This document shows, piece after piece, positions 26,697 to 35,108 of a DNA stretch of 64,000 nt (positions within the stretch are counted from its first letter, which is position 1; each line of letters opens with the position of its first letter). The stretch is from Alphaproteobacteria bacterium (GTDB taxonomy: Bacteria; Pseudomonadota; Alphaproteobacteria; Micavibrionales; Micavibrionaceae). A model generated the notes under the pieces. That model did not search any database and was not told where the DNA came from. It worked only from the letters and a program-made list of their open reading frames with translations. The translations under genes were made by a program, and so were the position numbers. Where the stretch lies: positions 1-64,000 of the forward strand of contig JAGNLJ010000008.1 in the NCBI GenBank assembly GCA_017999645.1, in the 5' to 3' direction.

Positions 26697-27513
26697 TTTT
26701 TTCGTATTCCAAAAACTTATTTATGTTTTCCGGCGCATTAATTTTTTCAAATTCATCCTTGAAAAAAGCATAGTCTTGGAAAAAAAGAAGGCTGTTTATT
26801 TTGTCTTCGGTTTCCCATGGAAAGGGGTGCTCTTTTCTTAGGTCTTTCCCGGCCATATACGCCTCACGGGACCACCCAGCATAAAAATCAGCGGACTGGA
26901 GAGGGGAAAATTGCTTGTCGTCTAAAAAGGCAATGCCGCCGAATTCCTTTCTTAATTCATCATTTGAGGTATACTTTAAATACTCATAGGCGCTCAACAC
27001 TTGAGGCGCTTCGGTTTTTTCGTCAAAAACGGTGAATATAGGTCCCGATAATCCCAAGACCTTCTTTTGCTCTGCTAACCCTAGCAGAACGTATTTAACC
27101 GCTCGATGGTATGGGTTTTTGGCGCGTCTCTTTAGTTCTCCTAAATCAGAAACGAAGTCTTTCACCCATTCCGTTTCTTCAACTGCTTTGTGAAGCCCAG
27201 CTATATCAACGGCGCAAAAAACAGCGCCCGAAACATGATTTTTGATTATTTCGTGGTAAGGGATGTTGCGCTTGTGATTGCGGCGGAATTTAACACGCTC
27301 GTAAGCTTCGACTTCGTCTTTGTCTAATTGCGCTTGCCATTGGGGGATAAAGGAATCCCATTTATCGGCGGGGGCGATATATCCGCCCACGACCAGAACC
27401 CCCTCCTTTTCGCTTTCATCAAAACACCCAACAAGCATGACGAATATCCTGTCCCCCGTGTCTATAAGGAGGTCGCAAGTCAAAGTATGAAATAATTGCT
27501 TAGAGCCTACCAT
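26668..27513 (-). CDS. DUF3800 protein
   Basis: A 281-residue protein with the DUF3800 pattern: FDESEKEGVLVVGGYI near residues 31-46, with acidic residues in the first strand, and LQSADFYAGWS near residue 208. The domain has an RNase H-like fold and occurs often in mobile DNA and defence islands, but its function is not established. AGGAG lies six bases before ATG 27513; a start at 27438 (MLVGCFDES) would be more compact. It has no close operon partner. Confidence 0.75.
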   Translation of the reverse strand: MVGSKQLFHTLTCDLLIDTGDRIFVMLVGCFDESEKEGVLVVGGYIAPADKWDSFIPQWQAQLDKDEVEAYERVKFRRNHKRNIPYHEIIKNHVSGAVFCAVDIAGLHKAVEETEWVKDFVSDLGELKRRAKNPYHRAVKYVLLGLAEQKKVLGLSGPIFTVFDEKTEAPQVLSAYEYLKYTSNDELRKEFGGIAFLDDKQFSPLQSADFYAGWSREAYMAGKDLRKEHPFPWETEDKINSLLFFQDYAFFKDEFEKINAPENINKFLEYEKTNASSSQSS

Positions 27514-27629
27514 TTCAGGCTCCTAGAGTCCGCTGGATACGGGAAGTATAATAATGGGGACACTTAAGCTTTAAATATGAAGTCTTTCGCCGCTTCGACT
27601 TCTAACCTTTTGCCTTATTAGAAGAGCGA

Positions 27630-27884
27630 TCATGGCATTCCACCGACAAAACCGCTTGTATCCTGATTTTTAATAAGCGTAATCCGCACTCCTGCGTGGC
27701 GGCAACCGGAACGTGGGCAGGCCAAATTCTTAGCAACTTCATCTATATAAACATCGCGATGATCTACCTTCAGAAGAAGCTGCACAGGGCTTTGCAGCCA
27801 CGTATGCAGACATCGCAGGCAGGTTGCTTCTATAACCGTGCTGTCATCTAAATCCCGCAATGTTGTGTCTTCCTGCCAGCTCAC
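27630..27884 (-). CDS. Cys-rich small protein coupled to the Y-family polymerase
   Basis: An 84-residue protein with two Cys pairs (CLRCLHTW and CPRSGCRHAG) that could hold one zinc ion. The start overlaps the polymerase stop as ATGA, so translation is coupled. Small Cys proteins beside such polymerases occur in other mobile elements; the role is not known, but a partner of the polymerase is likely. Confidence 0.65.
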   Translation of the reverse strand: MSWQEDTTLRDLDDSTVIEATCLRCLHTWLQSPVQLLLKVDHRDVYIDEVAKNLACPRSGCRHAGVRITLIKNQDTSGFVGGMP

Positions 27885-29134
27885 CAGAAATCCTCCGCTG
27901 ATGGAATGCGGTTATAAGCAATCTTGCCACCCGCATAGCCGCCTGGAGGGGGAACCCACGGCCCTATCGTAGCCACGCGCTTGCCGAATTTACGGTTCAA
28001 TCCATCGATGATGCTAGTAAGCGTTTCATATTTTTGGCGCTGCTTGTCATCGTTTAGAAGCAGATCAAGCTGCCGCGCTGATGCGGGTGAAAGTTCTCCT
28101 AACGTTACACCGAGCCGGATAATCTCTGCCTTGGAAGAAATTTCAGCTAAGGCATTCTCCCAAAGAATATTAAGCGCTTCCAGACATGCAAAATCGTCCT
28201 GCACGCAGGGCATCTCCCGCGCCCTGCTCCATGACCCGTCGCGCATATCCAGCCAAAGCCAGAGGGAACTGGCATAGTAATTATCCCGGCGCATACGCCT
28301 AGCGGCCTTGGTCAGAAGCAACCTTGAACAGGACCGGGCATTGTCTGCCGTGCGCCACCGGGGAGGAAGTACTCGCGCATGCCCATACATTCCTCTTGCC
28401 GTTGGCTGTGCCTGAATGTCGTAGCCATGCAGCGCATACCACATCCGTTCGCCATTCACATTCTTCCAGAGCGCTCTTAAGTGTTTAGGCTGTGCGTTGT
28501 ACAGATCGCGAACGGTATTTATGCCTGCCCGATTAAGCCGGGTTGCCATGCGCGAACCTACCCCTGGAATATCTTCAAATGACAATTTGAAAAGCGGTTC
28601 CGGCAAGTCTTCTGGTCGCCATATTGTAACGCCATTCGGCTTGTCGATTTTACAAGCAATCTTTGCCAGCATGCGGTTTGCAGCAAAGCCGATGGAGCAT
28701 GTTATTTGGTCGCCTATGTTCTTCCGAATGCGGTCTTTAATCCGTTTTGCAAGTCCTTGGGGATCAGCAATGTCGCCGCCGTCGAGAGTGCAGGACAATT
28801 CATCAATCGATTTCACTGTCTCAATCGGTATTTCACATGCGATCTCATTTAGAAGGGCATTATGCGCGCGTCGGAAAAGGTCGGGCCGTTGCATAACCAG
28901 AACCAGATCAGGACAAATGGCGCGGGCTTCTTTTACACCCATGACGTTCTTACAACCTTTGGCCTTCGCCTCCTTTGAGCAGGCGATGACGATGGTGGAA
29001 TTTGCCGCCGAAGTTTCAAATGGGATCACTCCCACCGGCCTGCCGCGCAGTCTGGGCATGGCCTGCTGCATGACGGAAGCAAAGAATCCGTCGAAGTCTA
29101 AGTATAGCTTTTCAATGGTGGCTGGTTTTCGCAT
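27881..29134 (-). CDS. Y-family DNA polymerase
   Basis: A 417-residue translesion polymerase of the DinB/UmuC superfamily. DFDGFFASVMQ supplies the first metal-binding Asp, SIDELSC the second acidic pair (the family usually reads SIDEAY), and GVGSRMATRLNRAGI is the helix-hairpin-helix of the thumb. A little-finger domain follows from about residue 250. It overlaps the next gene, a small Cys protein, and diverges from the SRAP gene across a LexA-type box at 29158, so DNA damage probably induces it. Confidence 0.88.
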   Translation of the reverse strand: MRKPATIEKLYLDFDGFFASVMQQAMPRLRGRPVGVIPFETSAANSTIVIACSKEAKAKGCKNVMGVKEARAICPDLVLVMQRPDLFRRAHNALLNEIACEIPIETVKSIDELSCTLDGGDIADPQGLAKRIKDRIRKNIGDQITCSIGFAANRMLAKIACKIDKPNGVTIWRPEDLPEPLFKLSFEDIPGVGSRMATRLNRAGINTVRDLYNAQPKHLRALWKNVNGERMWYALHGYDIQAQPTARGMYGHARVLPPRWRTADNARSCSRLLLTKAARRMRRDNYYASSLWLWLDMRDGSWSRAREMPCVQDDFACLEALNILWENALAEISSKAEIIRLGVTLGELSPASARQLDLLLNDDKQRQKYETLTSIIDGLNRKFGKRVATIGPWVPPPGGYAGGKIAYNRIPSAEDFW

Positions 29135-29157
29135 GGCTCTATATGCCCTCCTGCAAA

Positions 29158-29172
29158 GAACAAAGCAAGAAC
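29158..29172. promoter_or_regulatory. LexA-type SOS box
   Basis: GAAC at 29158-29161, seven bases, then GAAC at 29169-29172: the direct-repeat LexA site of alphaproteobacteria (GTTC-N7-GTTC on the other strand). It lies between the polymerase start at 29134 and the SRAP start at 29210 and can repress both. Confidence 0.75.
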
Positions 29173-29209
29173 ATTTGACTCTCGCTCTTGACCGTATATG
29201 TTCATTCGC

Positions 29210-29836
29210 ATGTGCGGACGCCTCAATAATCCAAAGGATTTATCAAGAATCGCAGCGCGTTATAGGGTGAAAGAAAAAATAAATTTTCCGCACAATCCGA
29301 ACCTCGCGCCCACGGAAGAAACGCCGATTATCGGAAAAGATTTGGAAGGACATCGCAAATTGCGCCTCGCGCGATTCGGGCTGATACCTGGATGGGCGAA
29401 GGAAACGAAAGTTTCTTATTCGATGATAAACGCCCGCGCCGAAACCATCAGAGAGAAACCAGCTTATAAATCCGCTTTTGAAAAACGCCGTTGCATTATT
29501 CCAGTTGAAGGGTTTTATGAATGGCGCAAAGAAAGCGAGATAAAACAGCCCTATTATTTTAGCGGGGAAGATGGCGCGTTATTGTCGCTGGCTGGCATCT
29601 GGGAATTAAATGACAAGCTGGGCGAGGAAATTTATTCATTCACTATTATCACAACAAATGCCAATGAAACTATGAAACCATATCATGACCGTATGCCTGT
29701 GATCATAAAACGGGAAGAAGAAGACGAATGGTTAAACTCTAGTGATGTTACCGACATATTAAAGCCGTATGACAATGGATTAAAGATTCAGAAAATGAAC
29801 CCTGCAATGAACAGCCCTAAATTCAAGAATTTTTAA
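29210..29836 (+). CDS. SRAP (YedK/HMCES) protein
   Basis: A 208-residue SRAP protein that cross-links to abasic sites in single-stranded DNA and shields them. The start is set at ATG 29210 because catalytic Cys2 must follow Met1 (MCGRLNNP); an in-frame ATG at 29198 would bury it. Further family motifs are NARAET near residue 80, the conserved Glu in PVEGFYEW near 105, and the His in PYHDRMPVI near 160. It diverges from the Y-family polymerase across the LexA box and overlaps the end of the XRE gene. Confidence 0.92.
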   Translation: MCGRLNNPKDLSRIAARYRVKEKINFPHNPNLAPTEETPIIGKDLEGHRKLRLARFGLIPGWAKETKVSYSMINARAETIREKPAYKSAFEKRRCIIPVEGFYEWRKESEIKQPYYFSGEDGALLSLAGIWELNDKLGEEIYSFTIITTNANETMKPYHDRMPVIIKREEEDEWLNSSDVTDILKPYDNGLKIQKMNPAMNSPKFKNF

Positions 29837-30062
29837 TTTTACCGCGTTTTTTTGCAGGCAGTTTCAAAAGCGCAGCAGGCTCCACGGCAAGAACAGCGGC
29901 AAGCTTTCCAATAATTTCTAGGCCGGGGTGACTCATACCCTTTTCCAGTTTGCTGATATAAGTACGATTCACGCCGGCCTCATAAGCCAACTCTTCTTGA
30001 GAAAGGCCCGTTTCATGGCGCAAGCGACGTAAATTAGCAGCAAAAACTTCCCGTAAATCCAT
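29823..30062 (-). CDS. XRE-family repressor-like protein
   Basis: A 79-residue protein with a Cro/CI-type helix-turn-helix (FAANLRRLRHETGLSQEELA, then GVNRTYISKLEKG) and a short helical tail. ATG 30062 is preferred; the frame opens at TTG 30074. It ends inside the end of the SRAP gene (14-base tail overlap). It may control its own promoter and the membrane genes divergent from it at 30196. Confidence 0.82.
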   Translation of the reverse strand: MDLREVFAANLRRLRHETGLSQEELAYEAGVNRTYISKLEKGMSHPGLEIIGKLAAVLAVEPAALLKLPAKKRGKIKNS

Positions 30063-30195
30063 ACGGTAAGCCAACCCTAATGTTGCCTATTGACCAACCG
30101 CTTTAAAGCAACAAAAATGTAGTTTATCCGGTACTGATTATTGTGATTAATTAATATGATTACGTAGCTGACAACTTTTTTTTTGGAGAGACATC

Positions 30196-30396
30196 ATGAA
30201 GAGGATCGCTGACGGCTTATTAACAACGGTGGGTGGCATAATGGTATTTTTAGTTTTAGCTGCCTTAGGCTTCGGGATGATGATATGGGCTGATTTTCTA
30301 ACCGCAATATTTCCTCTTGTCATTTTACTTGCGGCAAGCGGGTACGGAATTTTGGTTCTTGGCCAAAAAATAAAAAATTGGTTATCCAGAACATGA
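30196..30396 (+). CDS. Small two-pass membrane protein
   Basis: A 66-residue protein with two hydrophobic helices (about 9-32 and 35-55) and a basic C-terminus. GGAGAG lies eight bases before the ATG. It is the first gene of a three-gene membrane cluster at the right end of element 1. Confidence 0.6.
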   Translation: MKRIADGLLTTVGGIMVFLVLAALGFGMMIWADFLTAIFPLVILLAASGYGILVLGQKIKNWLSRT

Positions 30397-30405
30397 AAGT
30401 TAAAT

Positions 30406-30732
30406 ATGACCCTCTCTGATCTTAAAATTCCCTACCTCATAGTAATCTCGCTTTCTCTCCTTGCGCTGGCGCCGATGCCATATGGCTATTATATCTTCTT
30501 GAGAATTGCGGTAACCGCCTGCGCGGCTATGACGGTATATTTAAAGTACCAGATGGGCGACAGAAGTCTTTTAGTTTGGGTATGTGTGGGGGTGGCTATA
30601 CTCTTTAACCCAATTATTCCTATACATCTCACAAGGGAAATTTGGATGGTTATAAACTTACTCGTGGCGGGGCTATTTGGTTTTCTGCTCTTGAGGATGA
30701 GATTTAAGAAAGATAACAATGAAAAAATTTAA
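30406..30732 (+). CDS. Membrane protein of unknown function
   Basis: A 108-residue protein with about four hydrophobic helices and a Lys/Asn-rich end. It overlaps the next gene by 14 bases and follows the previous one by nine, so the three are one operon. No family recognised. Confidence 0.6.
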   Translation: MTLSDLKIPYLIVISLSLLALAPMPYGYYIFLRIAVTACAAMTVYLKYQMGDRSLLVWVCVGVAILFNPIIPIHLTREIWMVINLLVAGLFGFLLLRMRFKKDNNEKI

Positions 30733-32257
30733 GACCGCTTGGAAAAAATTTAGCGATAGCGATCTGATGGATAACTTGAAAGTGTATTTTGGTATCTTTG
30801 TTGTGTTTTCCCTTATTTTCTTTCCTTTAATGCACGGCTTAAGCTCCATAGAATTTTTTGCACCTTTCACAGAGCCTATAGCTAAGATAGGGCTCTATAT
30901 CGGTGCTTTTGCTGTCGGGATTTATTTTCTTGTCTTGGGTTTGTTATTTTTGTTTTGGCTTTTTGAAAGGACAAAAGAACTTCCCGATACGCTTAGCGAT
31001 TTTTTTTCCTCACGAGATCAAATAAGAGCCGCTATAGCTTGGGCAGTAGGAATTCTTATATCCGTGGCTCTTATATTTAGTTTATTCACGTTATTATATA
31101 CATGGGGTATTATTGATCCCTCCTCAGATTCAGAGGAAAAAAGTTTCATACTTAGCGCGGGGGGTGCGGCGCTTATTTTCAGTCTCATGATCGGCGCAAG
31201 ATGCGGAATGGCTATTTATAAGAAAAATATCCGAGGCGGGGTCACTGATAAAGGAGAAATAGAATTCAAGGCATGTTTAATTGGAATCGTTTCATTTGGT
31301 TTTCTGGCTTCAATAATAGATTTGGCATTTGGTTATGAGGGTGCAAATCCGTGGCTTGCAGAGATTTCAAACCTTGCCATCGTGGGAATCCTTTTTGCGA
31401 TTTTGAAGCCTTGGCATGATGTGAAAATATCCAGGCTTTCTAAAAAAATTACCAGCCAGAAAACAGACGAAAATTTAGTCTCTCAGATTTTCATTAATTT
31501 GATGATAGTCGCGATATTGGCTGTTTGTCTGGGGCTTTTGGCCGCGGGTGCTTGGCTAGGTTTTACCATTCTTAACTATGTAGAAAACGAATTTTATAAA
31601 TTGTTTTTGATCTTCTTAGCTTTTATAGCATTCGTTACACTGACAATTGTAGGCGGTTCCCTTGCGTGGAAATTTTTTACAGAATTGCTAATAGGTAAAC
31701 CAAGAGCTTTATCAGCAAAAGCGGACCTTATGTATAAGCATCCCGCTCCGTCAAAAATTTTAACAGAGCCCATCGAAACATTGGGACAGTTGCGGTTGAG
31801 CAAGATTAAGGGAGCGAGTCTTTTACTGAAAAGTGATTGCGACCATATATCACAGTGGTTTTTGAGTAAACTTAATGAAGGAAGCGCCACATCAGCTCTT
31901 ATGATAGTCACGGTGGGTGAGGAAAGCGATGCGCATTCTTTTGGGTTGAACACCGTCAAAGAGGCCGTAGAGATGGCTCACACATACCTGATTTCAAATT
32001 ATAAGAACGCTACTCGATACGTTGTAGCGTATGATGCAGGCTGGTATAACGCCTCAGGCATAGAACAGCGGGCGATATATGTAGAGGCAGAGGAGCAATC
32101 AACCGCCACGCCGAGACTGTTTGTGTATCGAATTTTACCTACAACAGGAGCGCCGTTTTCTTTTACGAATGAGGTTTTCGAATTTAAGCCGCCGGAATGG
32201 TCTCTCTATAAGCCTAATACGCCGCCGACAGAACAGGGACACTCGATCAGGTCCTAA
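30719..32257 (+). CDS. Eight-helix membrane protein with soluble C-terminal domain
   Basis: A 512-residue protein. About eight hydrophobic helices lie between residues 18 and 330 (examples: YFGIFVVFSLIFFPLMHG, IFINLMIVAILAVCLGLLA). The last 170 residues are soluble and begin near LMYKHPAPSK; they contain TSALMIVTVGEESDAHSFG and TRYVVAYDAGWYNASG. I do not recognise the domain. The DNA is AT-rich, unlike the chromosome. It is the last gene of element 1, ending about 180 bases before the internal att copy. Confidence 0.65.
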   Translation: MKKFKTAWKKFSDSDLMDNLKVYFGIFVVFSLIFFPLMHGLSSIEFFAPFTEPIAKIGLYIGAFAVGIYFLVLGLLFLFWLFERTKELPDTLSDFFSSRDQIRAAIAWAVGILISVALIFSLFTLLYTWGIIDPSSDSEEKSFILSAGGAALIFSLMIGARCGMAIYKKNIRGGVTDKGEIEFKACLIGIVSFGFLASIIDLAFGYEGANPWLAEISNLAIVGILFAILKPWHDVKISRLSKKITSQKTDENLVSQIFINLMIVAILAVCLGLLAAGAWLGFTILNYVENEFYKLFLIFLAFIAFVTLTIVGGSLAWKFFTELLIGKPRALSAKADLMYKHPAPSKILTEPIETLGQLRLSKIKGASLLLKSDCDHISQWFLSKLNEGSATSALMIVTVGEESDAHSFGLNTVKEAVEMAHTYLISNYKNATRYVVAYDAGWYNASGIEQRAIYVEAEEQSTATPRLFVYRILPTTGAPFSFTNEVFEFKPPEWSLYKPNTPPTEQGHSIRS

Positions 32258-32363
32258 TGCATATCGGGTGACAGGGATTTGTGACGACCGCGACCCCACC
32301 CCCCGGTCAGCTTTTAGAGATTTGAGCTGCATGAGATTAATATCAGCATCAAGAATGAGTCTA

Positions 32364-32383
32364 GGGGGTACATCTGGGGGTAA
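32364..32383. repeat. GGGGGTA repeats at the right end of element 1
   Basis: GGGGGTACAT at 32364 and GGGGGTAAC at 32375 match the repeat motif at the left end of the element (19730-19780). They lie about 60-75 bases before the att copy at 32441, a spacing typical of integrase arm sites. Confidence 0.5.
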
Positions 32384-32440
32384 CTGCATACTTCGAATTG
32401 ATCTTTATTATGATATATCAATGCGCTACTTCAGAATTAT

Positions 32441-32505
32441 GAATCCCTTCACTCTCCAAACTTCGCCGCTAGCGCTCTGAAGTTCAAGCCCAGCTTAATT
32501 TCCTG
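32441..32505 (+). other. Internal att copy between the two elements
   Basis: 32441-32458 repeats the tRNA 3' end but lacks the GC of CTCGCTCCA. The next 47 bases (32459-32505) closely match 49240-49287, to the right of the final att copy. It marks the junction of elements 1 and 2. Confidence 0.8.
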
Positions 32506-32534
32506 TAACATTATCGCACAGCCTGTTTTAACGA

Positions 32535-32555
32535 TTGTTACATCAGGTGTTACAC
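32535..32555. repeat. Arm-type repeat, left end of element 2
   Basis: The 21 bases directly before the integrase ATG contain two GTTACA units 11 bases apart. They match 49107-49127 at 18 of 21 positions. Placement at both ends of the element fits an integrase arm site; here binding could also block integrase expression. Confidence 0.6.
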
Positions 32556-33926
32556 ATGAGAGCCGTAGGACGTCATCTTTACGTTCGGAATGGTTATTTC
32601 TATTACCGTTGCCGTTTTCCCAAATCTTATCATTCCCTTCTACCTAAAGAATTTGTAGTTGCCCTTAACACGCAAGATTTAAGCGAGGGCAGGATGCTTT
32701 CTATTAAGCTGGAATATGAACTCAACAGGCACTTAAAGGCATTCCAGACTAGCCTAAGTGAATTAAAGCCTGAACATTCTCCGGAGTCTATTATCGACCT
32801 CCTGATTGCCCAGCTAGCAGAGCTTAAAAGTCTGCATGGTTCTACTTTTGCTCTGAACTCTAAAAAGCTGAAAGTCCATAGGCCCCTATTCTCTGATATT
32901 GTGTCCAAGTATTTAGAGGATTGCACTAACACTCACGGCACACGCTTTCATAAGGAAAATACCTACCTGTTGTTCAAACAGATAATGGGTGATTTGGTTT
33001 TCAAAGAGATAGGAATAGTAGAGGCCAGAAAGTTTAAGTCCTGCCTTTCAAAAATCCCTGCCAATGCCAAGAAACGCCTAAATCTCACCAGTTTTGAGAA
33101 CTTAGATTTTGATAAGCTGAAAGGCAAAGCACAGCATGCCAAGACCATCAATAACCGACTGGCTTATCTCATAGCTCTTTTCACTTGGGCTATTCGCGCA
33201 GGGTACTATCACGGCCAAAACCCATTCTCAAATCTGATTATAAAAGGTCAGAAAGTTTCTGCATCCAGAAGGCATCCATTCAAAGAAGAAGAATTGAAAG
33301 CTCTGTTTCTTTCGCCGGTGTTCACTGGCTGTAAAGGCAAAAAGGCAAGCGAGAGATTGGAAGCAGGAGAAGAAATAGTAAAAGACGCTTTGTACTGGGT
33401 CCCTTTAATTGGTCTTTATTCAGGAATGCGCTTAGGTGAAATCTGCCAGTTGTATGTTGCCGACATAAGACAAGAAGATGGAATTTATATCTTTGATGTG
33501 AATGATGAAGGTGACGATAAAGCACTTAAAACTGCTTCTAGCCGCCGCAAGATTCCCATTCATAACCAACTTATCAAGAGAGGTTTTCTAGAATACCTCG
33601 CTCAAATGAAGAAACAGAAGCAGGTAAGGTTGTTTCCTGAAATTGCTATGGGAGCGTTTGCTAAAACCTATTCCAGTACGTTTACAAAGCGTTTCTGGCG
33701 GCTCCTGCTGGCTTTGCAGATAAAGCGGCAAGGCTTATGCTTTCATAGCTTAAGACACACATTTATTGATGGAATGAGGAATGCAGGGGTAGAGCGTTCT
33801 ATCGTCATGACTATGACAGGCCACCAATCGTCAAAGGGTGTTCACGATGATTACGGATACGGCTATAATCTAACAATTCTGCAAGAAGGCATTAACAAGC
33901 TGACATTTTCCTATTTGGAGGACTAA
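32556..33926 (+). CDS. Tyrosine integrase of element 2
   Basis: A 456-residue recombinase with a DUF6538-like N-terminus (HLYVRNGYFYYRCRFP), a long SAM-like core-binding domain, and a catalytic domain with Arg near 288 (YSGMRLGEIC), SLRHTF near 397, GHQ near 422 and Tyr near 433-436 (YGYGYN). It is not similar to the integrase of element 1 beyond the catalytic residues. ATG 32556 directly follows the arm-type repeat. DUF3147 follows two bases after the stop. Confidence 0.93.
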   Translation: MRAVGRHLYVRNGYFYYRCRFPKSYHSLLPKEFVVALNTQDLSEGRMLSIKLEYELNRHLKAFQTSLSELKPEHSPESIIDLLIAQLAELKSLHGSTFALNSKKLKVHRPLFSDIVSKYLEDCTNTHGTRFHKENTYLLFKQIMGDLVFKEIGIVEARKFKSCLSKIPANAKKRLNLTSFENLDFDKLKGKAQHAKTINNRLAYLIALFTWAIRAGYYHGQNPFSNLIIKGQKVSASRRHPFKEEELKALFLSPVFTGCKGKKASERLEAGEEIVKDALYWVPLIGLYSGMRLGEICQLYVADIRQEDGIYIFDVNDEGDDKALKTASSRRKIPIHNQLIKRGFLEYLAQMKKQKQVRLFPEIAMGAFAKTYSSTFTKRFWRLLLALQIKRQGLCFHSLRHTFIDGMRNAGVERSIVMTMTGHQSSKGVHDDYGYGYNLTILQEGINKLTFSYLED

Positions 33927-33928
33927 CT

Positions 33929-34279
33929 ATGTGGTACGCCATTTTCAAAGCCGGATTATCTGGCATTTTAGTATCTGTTGTATCTGAAACAGCCAAACGC
34001 AGCCCATCCTTAGGAGCATTAATTGCTTCTCTTCCATTAGTTTCCATTTTAGGAATGATTTGGTTATGGCGTGACACCCATGATGTTGAACGTCTTTCCT
34101 CACATGCAGAAGCGACATTCTGGTTTGTACTTCCATCCTTGCCTATGTTTTTGGTTTTGCCTTGGTTATTGCGGTCTGGAATTACTTTTTATGTAGCATT
34201 GGCCTTGTCATGCCTTCTTACCGTTGCCCTCTATCTAGCTATGATTTGGATGCTTCGCCGTTTTGGCATTACGCTTTAA
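33929..34279 (+). CDS. DUF3147-like membrane protein
   Basis: A 116-residue protein with four hydrophobic helices, including GALIASLPLVSILGMIWLW, the best match to DUF3147. Function unknown. It begins two bases after the integrase stop and ends 12 bases before the GIY-YIG gene, so the three genes form one transcript. Confidence 0.75.
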   Translation: MWYAIFKAGLSGILVSVVSETAKRSPSLGALIASLPLVSILGMIWLWRDTHDVERLSSHAEATFWFVLPSLPMFLVLPWLLRSGITFYVALALSCLLTVALYLAMIWMLRRFGITL

Positions 34280-34291
34280 GGAGTGTTGACT

Positions 34292-34666
34292 ATGTACTTT
34301 GTTTATTTCCTAAGAAGTGAATCTGACCCTACTAAAACTTATAATGGCTTTACAGGAAATCTGGTTGCACGTTTAAGAGAGCATAATGAAGGCGATAGAA
34401 GAGCGCACACAAAACGACATAGGCCTTGGAGAATTGAAGCTTTCTTTTTGGCGGATACTAGAGAGATAGCCAGACGAGCAGAAAAATACTTCAAATCTCC
34501 AGCAGGAAAACAGAAGTTTGAAAGATTTGCAGAGGCTAATCCTGAGCACCTCAATCCGATTGAAGGGTTTTTTACCTCACAGGAAGTAGGCAGATTATTT
34601 GGGCGCAGGGCAACAGGCTTTAAAGTAAAATCTAATATTATGATTGTTAAAAGGTCCGAAACTTAG
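34292..34666 (+). CDS. GIY-YIG nuclease-domain protein
   Basis: A 124-residue protein with a GIY-YIG fold: YFVYFLRS stands for the GIY strand, TYNGFTGN for YIG, then RLREHNEG with the Arg, and a C-terminal ERFAEANP segment. Small proteins of this kind (UPF0213-like) are common and of unknown biological role; DNA cleavage has not been generally shown. AAGGAG at 34278-34283 sets the start at ATG 34292. A basic tail follows after residue 95. Confidence 0.83.
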   Translation: MYFVYFLRSESDPTKTYNGFTGNLVARLREHNEGDRRAHTKRHRPWRIEAFFLADTREIARRAEKYFKSPAGKQKFERFAEANPEHLNPIEGFFTSQEVGRLFGRRATGFKVKSNIMIVKRSET

Positions 34667-34668
34667 CA

Positions 34669-35043
34669 TCACTCATATTTCTCTTGTTTATCAGTTGGCA
34701 GAAGAGAAAGGATTTTTCCTTTCATTTCCGAGTCAACAGCAAGCATCATGCTACCGCTTCCAATCGGTTCGAGGATAACAGGTGAACTTACAAGCTCTGT
34801 TTCTACGTACATTTCTACAGGCTTGTTTAAATTGTTTCGTGTTAGCTCAAGAAATTCTTGCTGAGCTTCCTTAGTCAGCTTAATAGAGAATCCCTGCTCA
34901 ATATCTTTCCAAGAAGCAATTTTATCTGCACTGAAAATAAAGCGGGGTGGGCCTTCTGTTACACGAACAGGATTAATACCAATGGCCAATCCACCTAGAA
35001 CAAACAATAAGGAAATCACTATAAGAACAGAAAACCACTTCAT
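34669..35043 (-). CDS. SecD P1-like periplasmic protein
   Basis: A 124-residue protein with an N-terminal membrane anchor or signal peptide (WFSVLIVISLLFVLGGLAIG). The rest resembles the first periplasmic domain of SecD: FSIKLTKEAQQEFLELTRNN, then VSSPVILEPIGSG. It lacks the other SecD domains, so it is not a translocase subunit. It is convergent with the GIY-YIG gene with two bases between them. Role unknown. Confidence 0.6.
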   Translation of the reverse strand: MKWFSVLIVISLLFVLGGLAIGINPVRVTEGPPRFIFSADKIASWKDIEQGFSIKLTKEAQQEFLELTRNNLNKPVEMYVETELVSSPVILEPIGSGSMMLAVDSEMKGKILSLLPTDKQEKYE

Positions 35044-35108
35044 TGAATTCCTTTGATAAATCTCAAAAACCTGAAAGCCCAGTTATTGCAGGGAAATTAT
35101 ATATACGG

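Larger units (their letters stand above)
19607..32458 (+). mobile_element. Integrated element 1 (about 12.9 kb)
   Basis: It runs from the tRNA-Gly end to the imperfect att copy at 32441. It carries its own integrase next to the tRNA, an AlpA-like protein, a RepA-like ATPase, and a cargo of small regulatory, DNA-repair and unknown genes. GGGGTAC repeats lie near both ends (19730-19780 and 32364-32383). No phage structural genes and no conjugation genes are present, so it is a small integrative element that would need help to move between cells. Confidence 0.85.
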
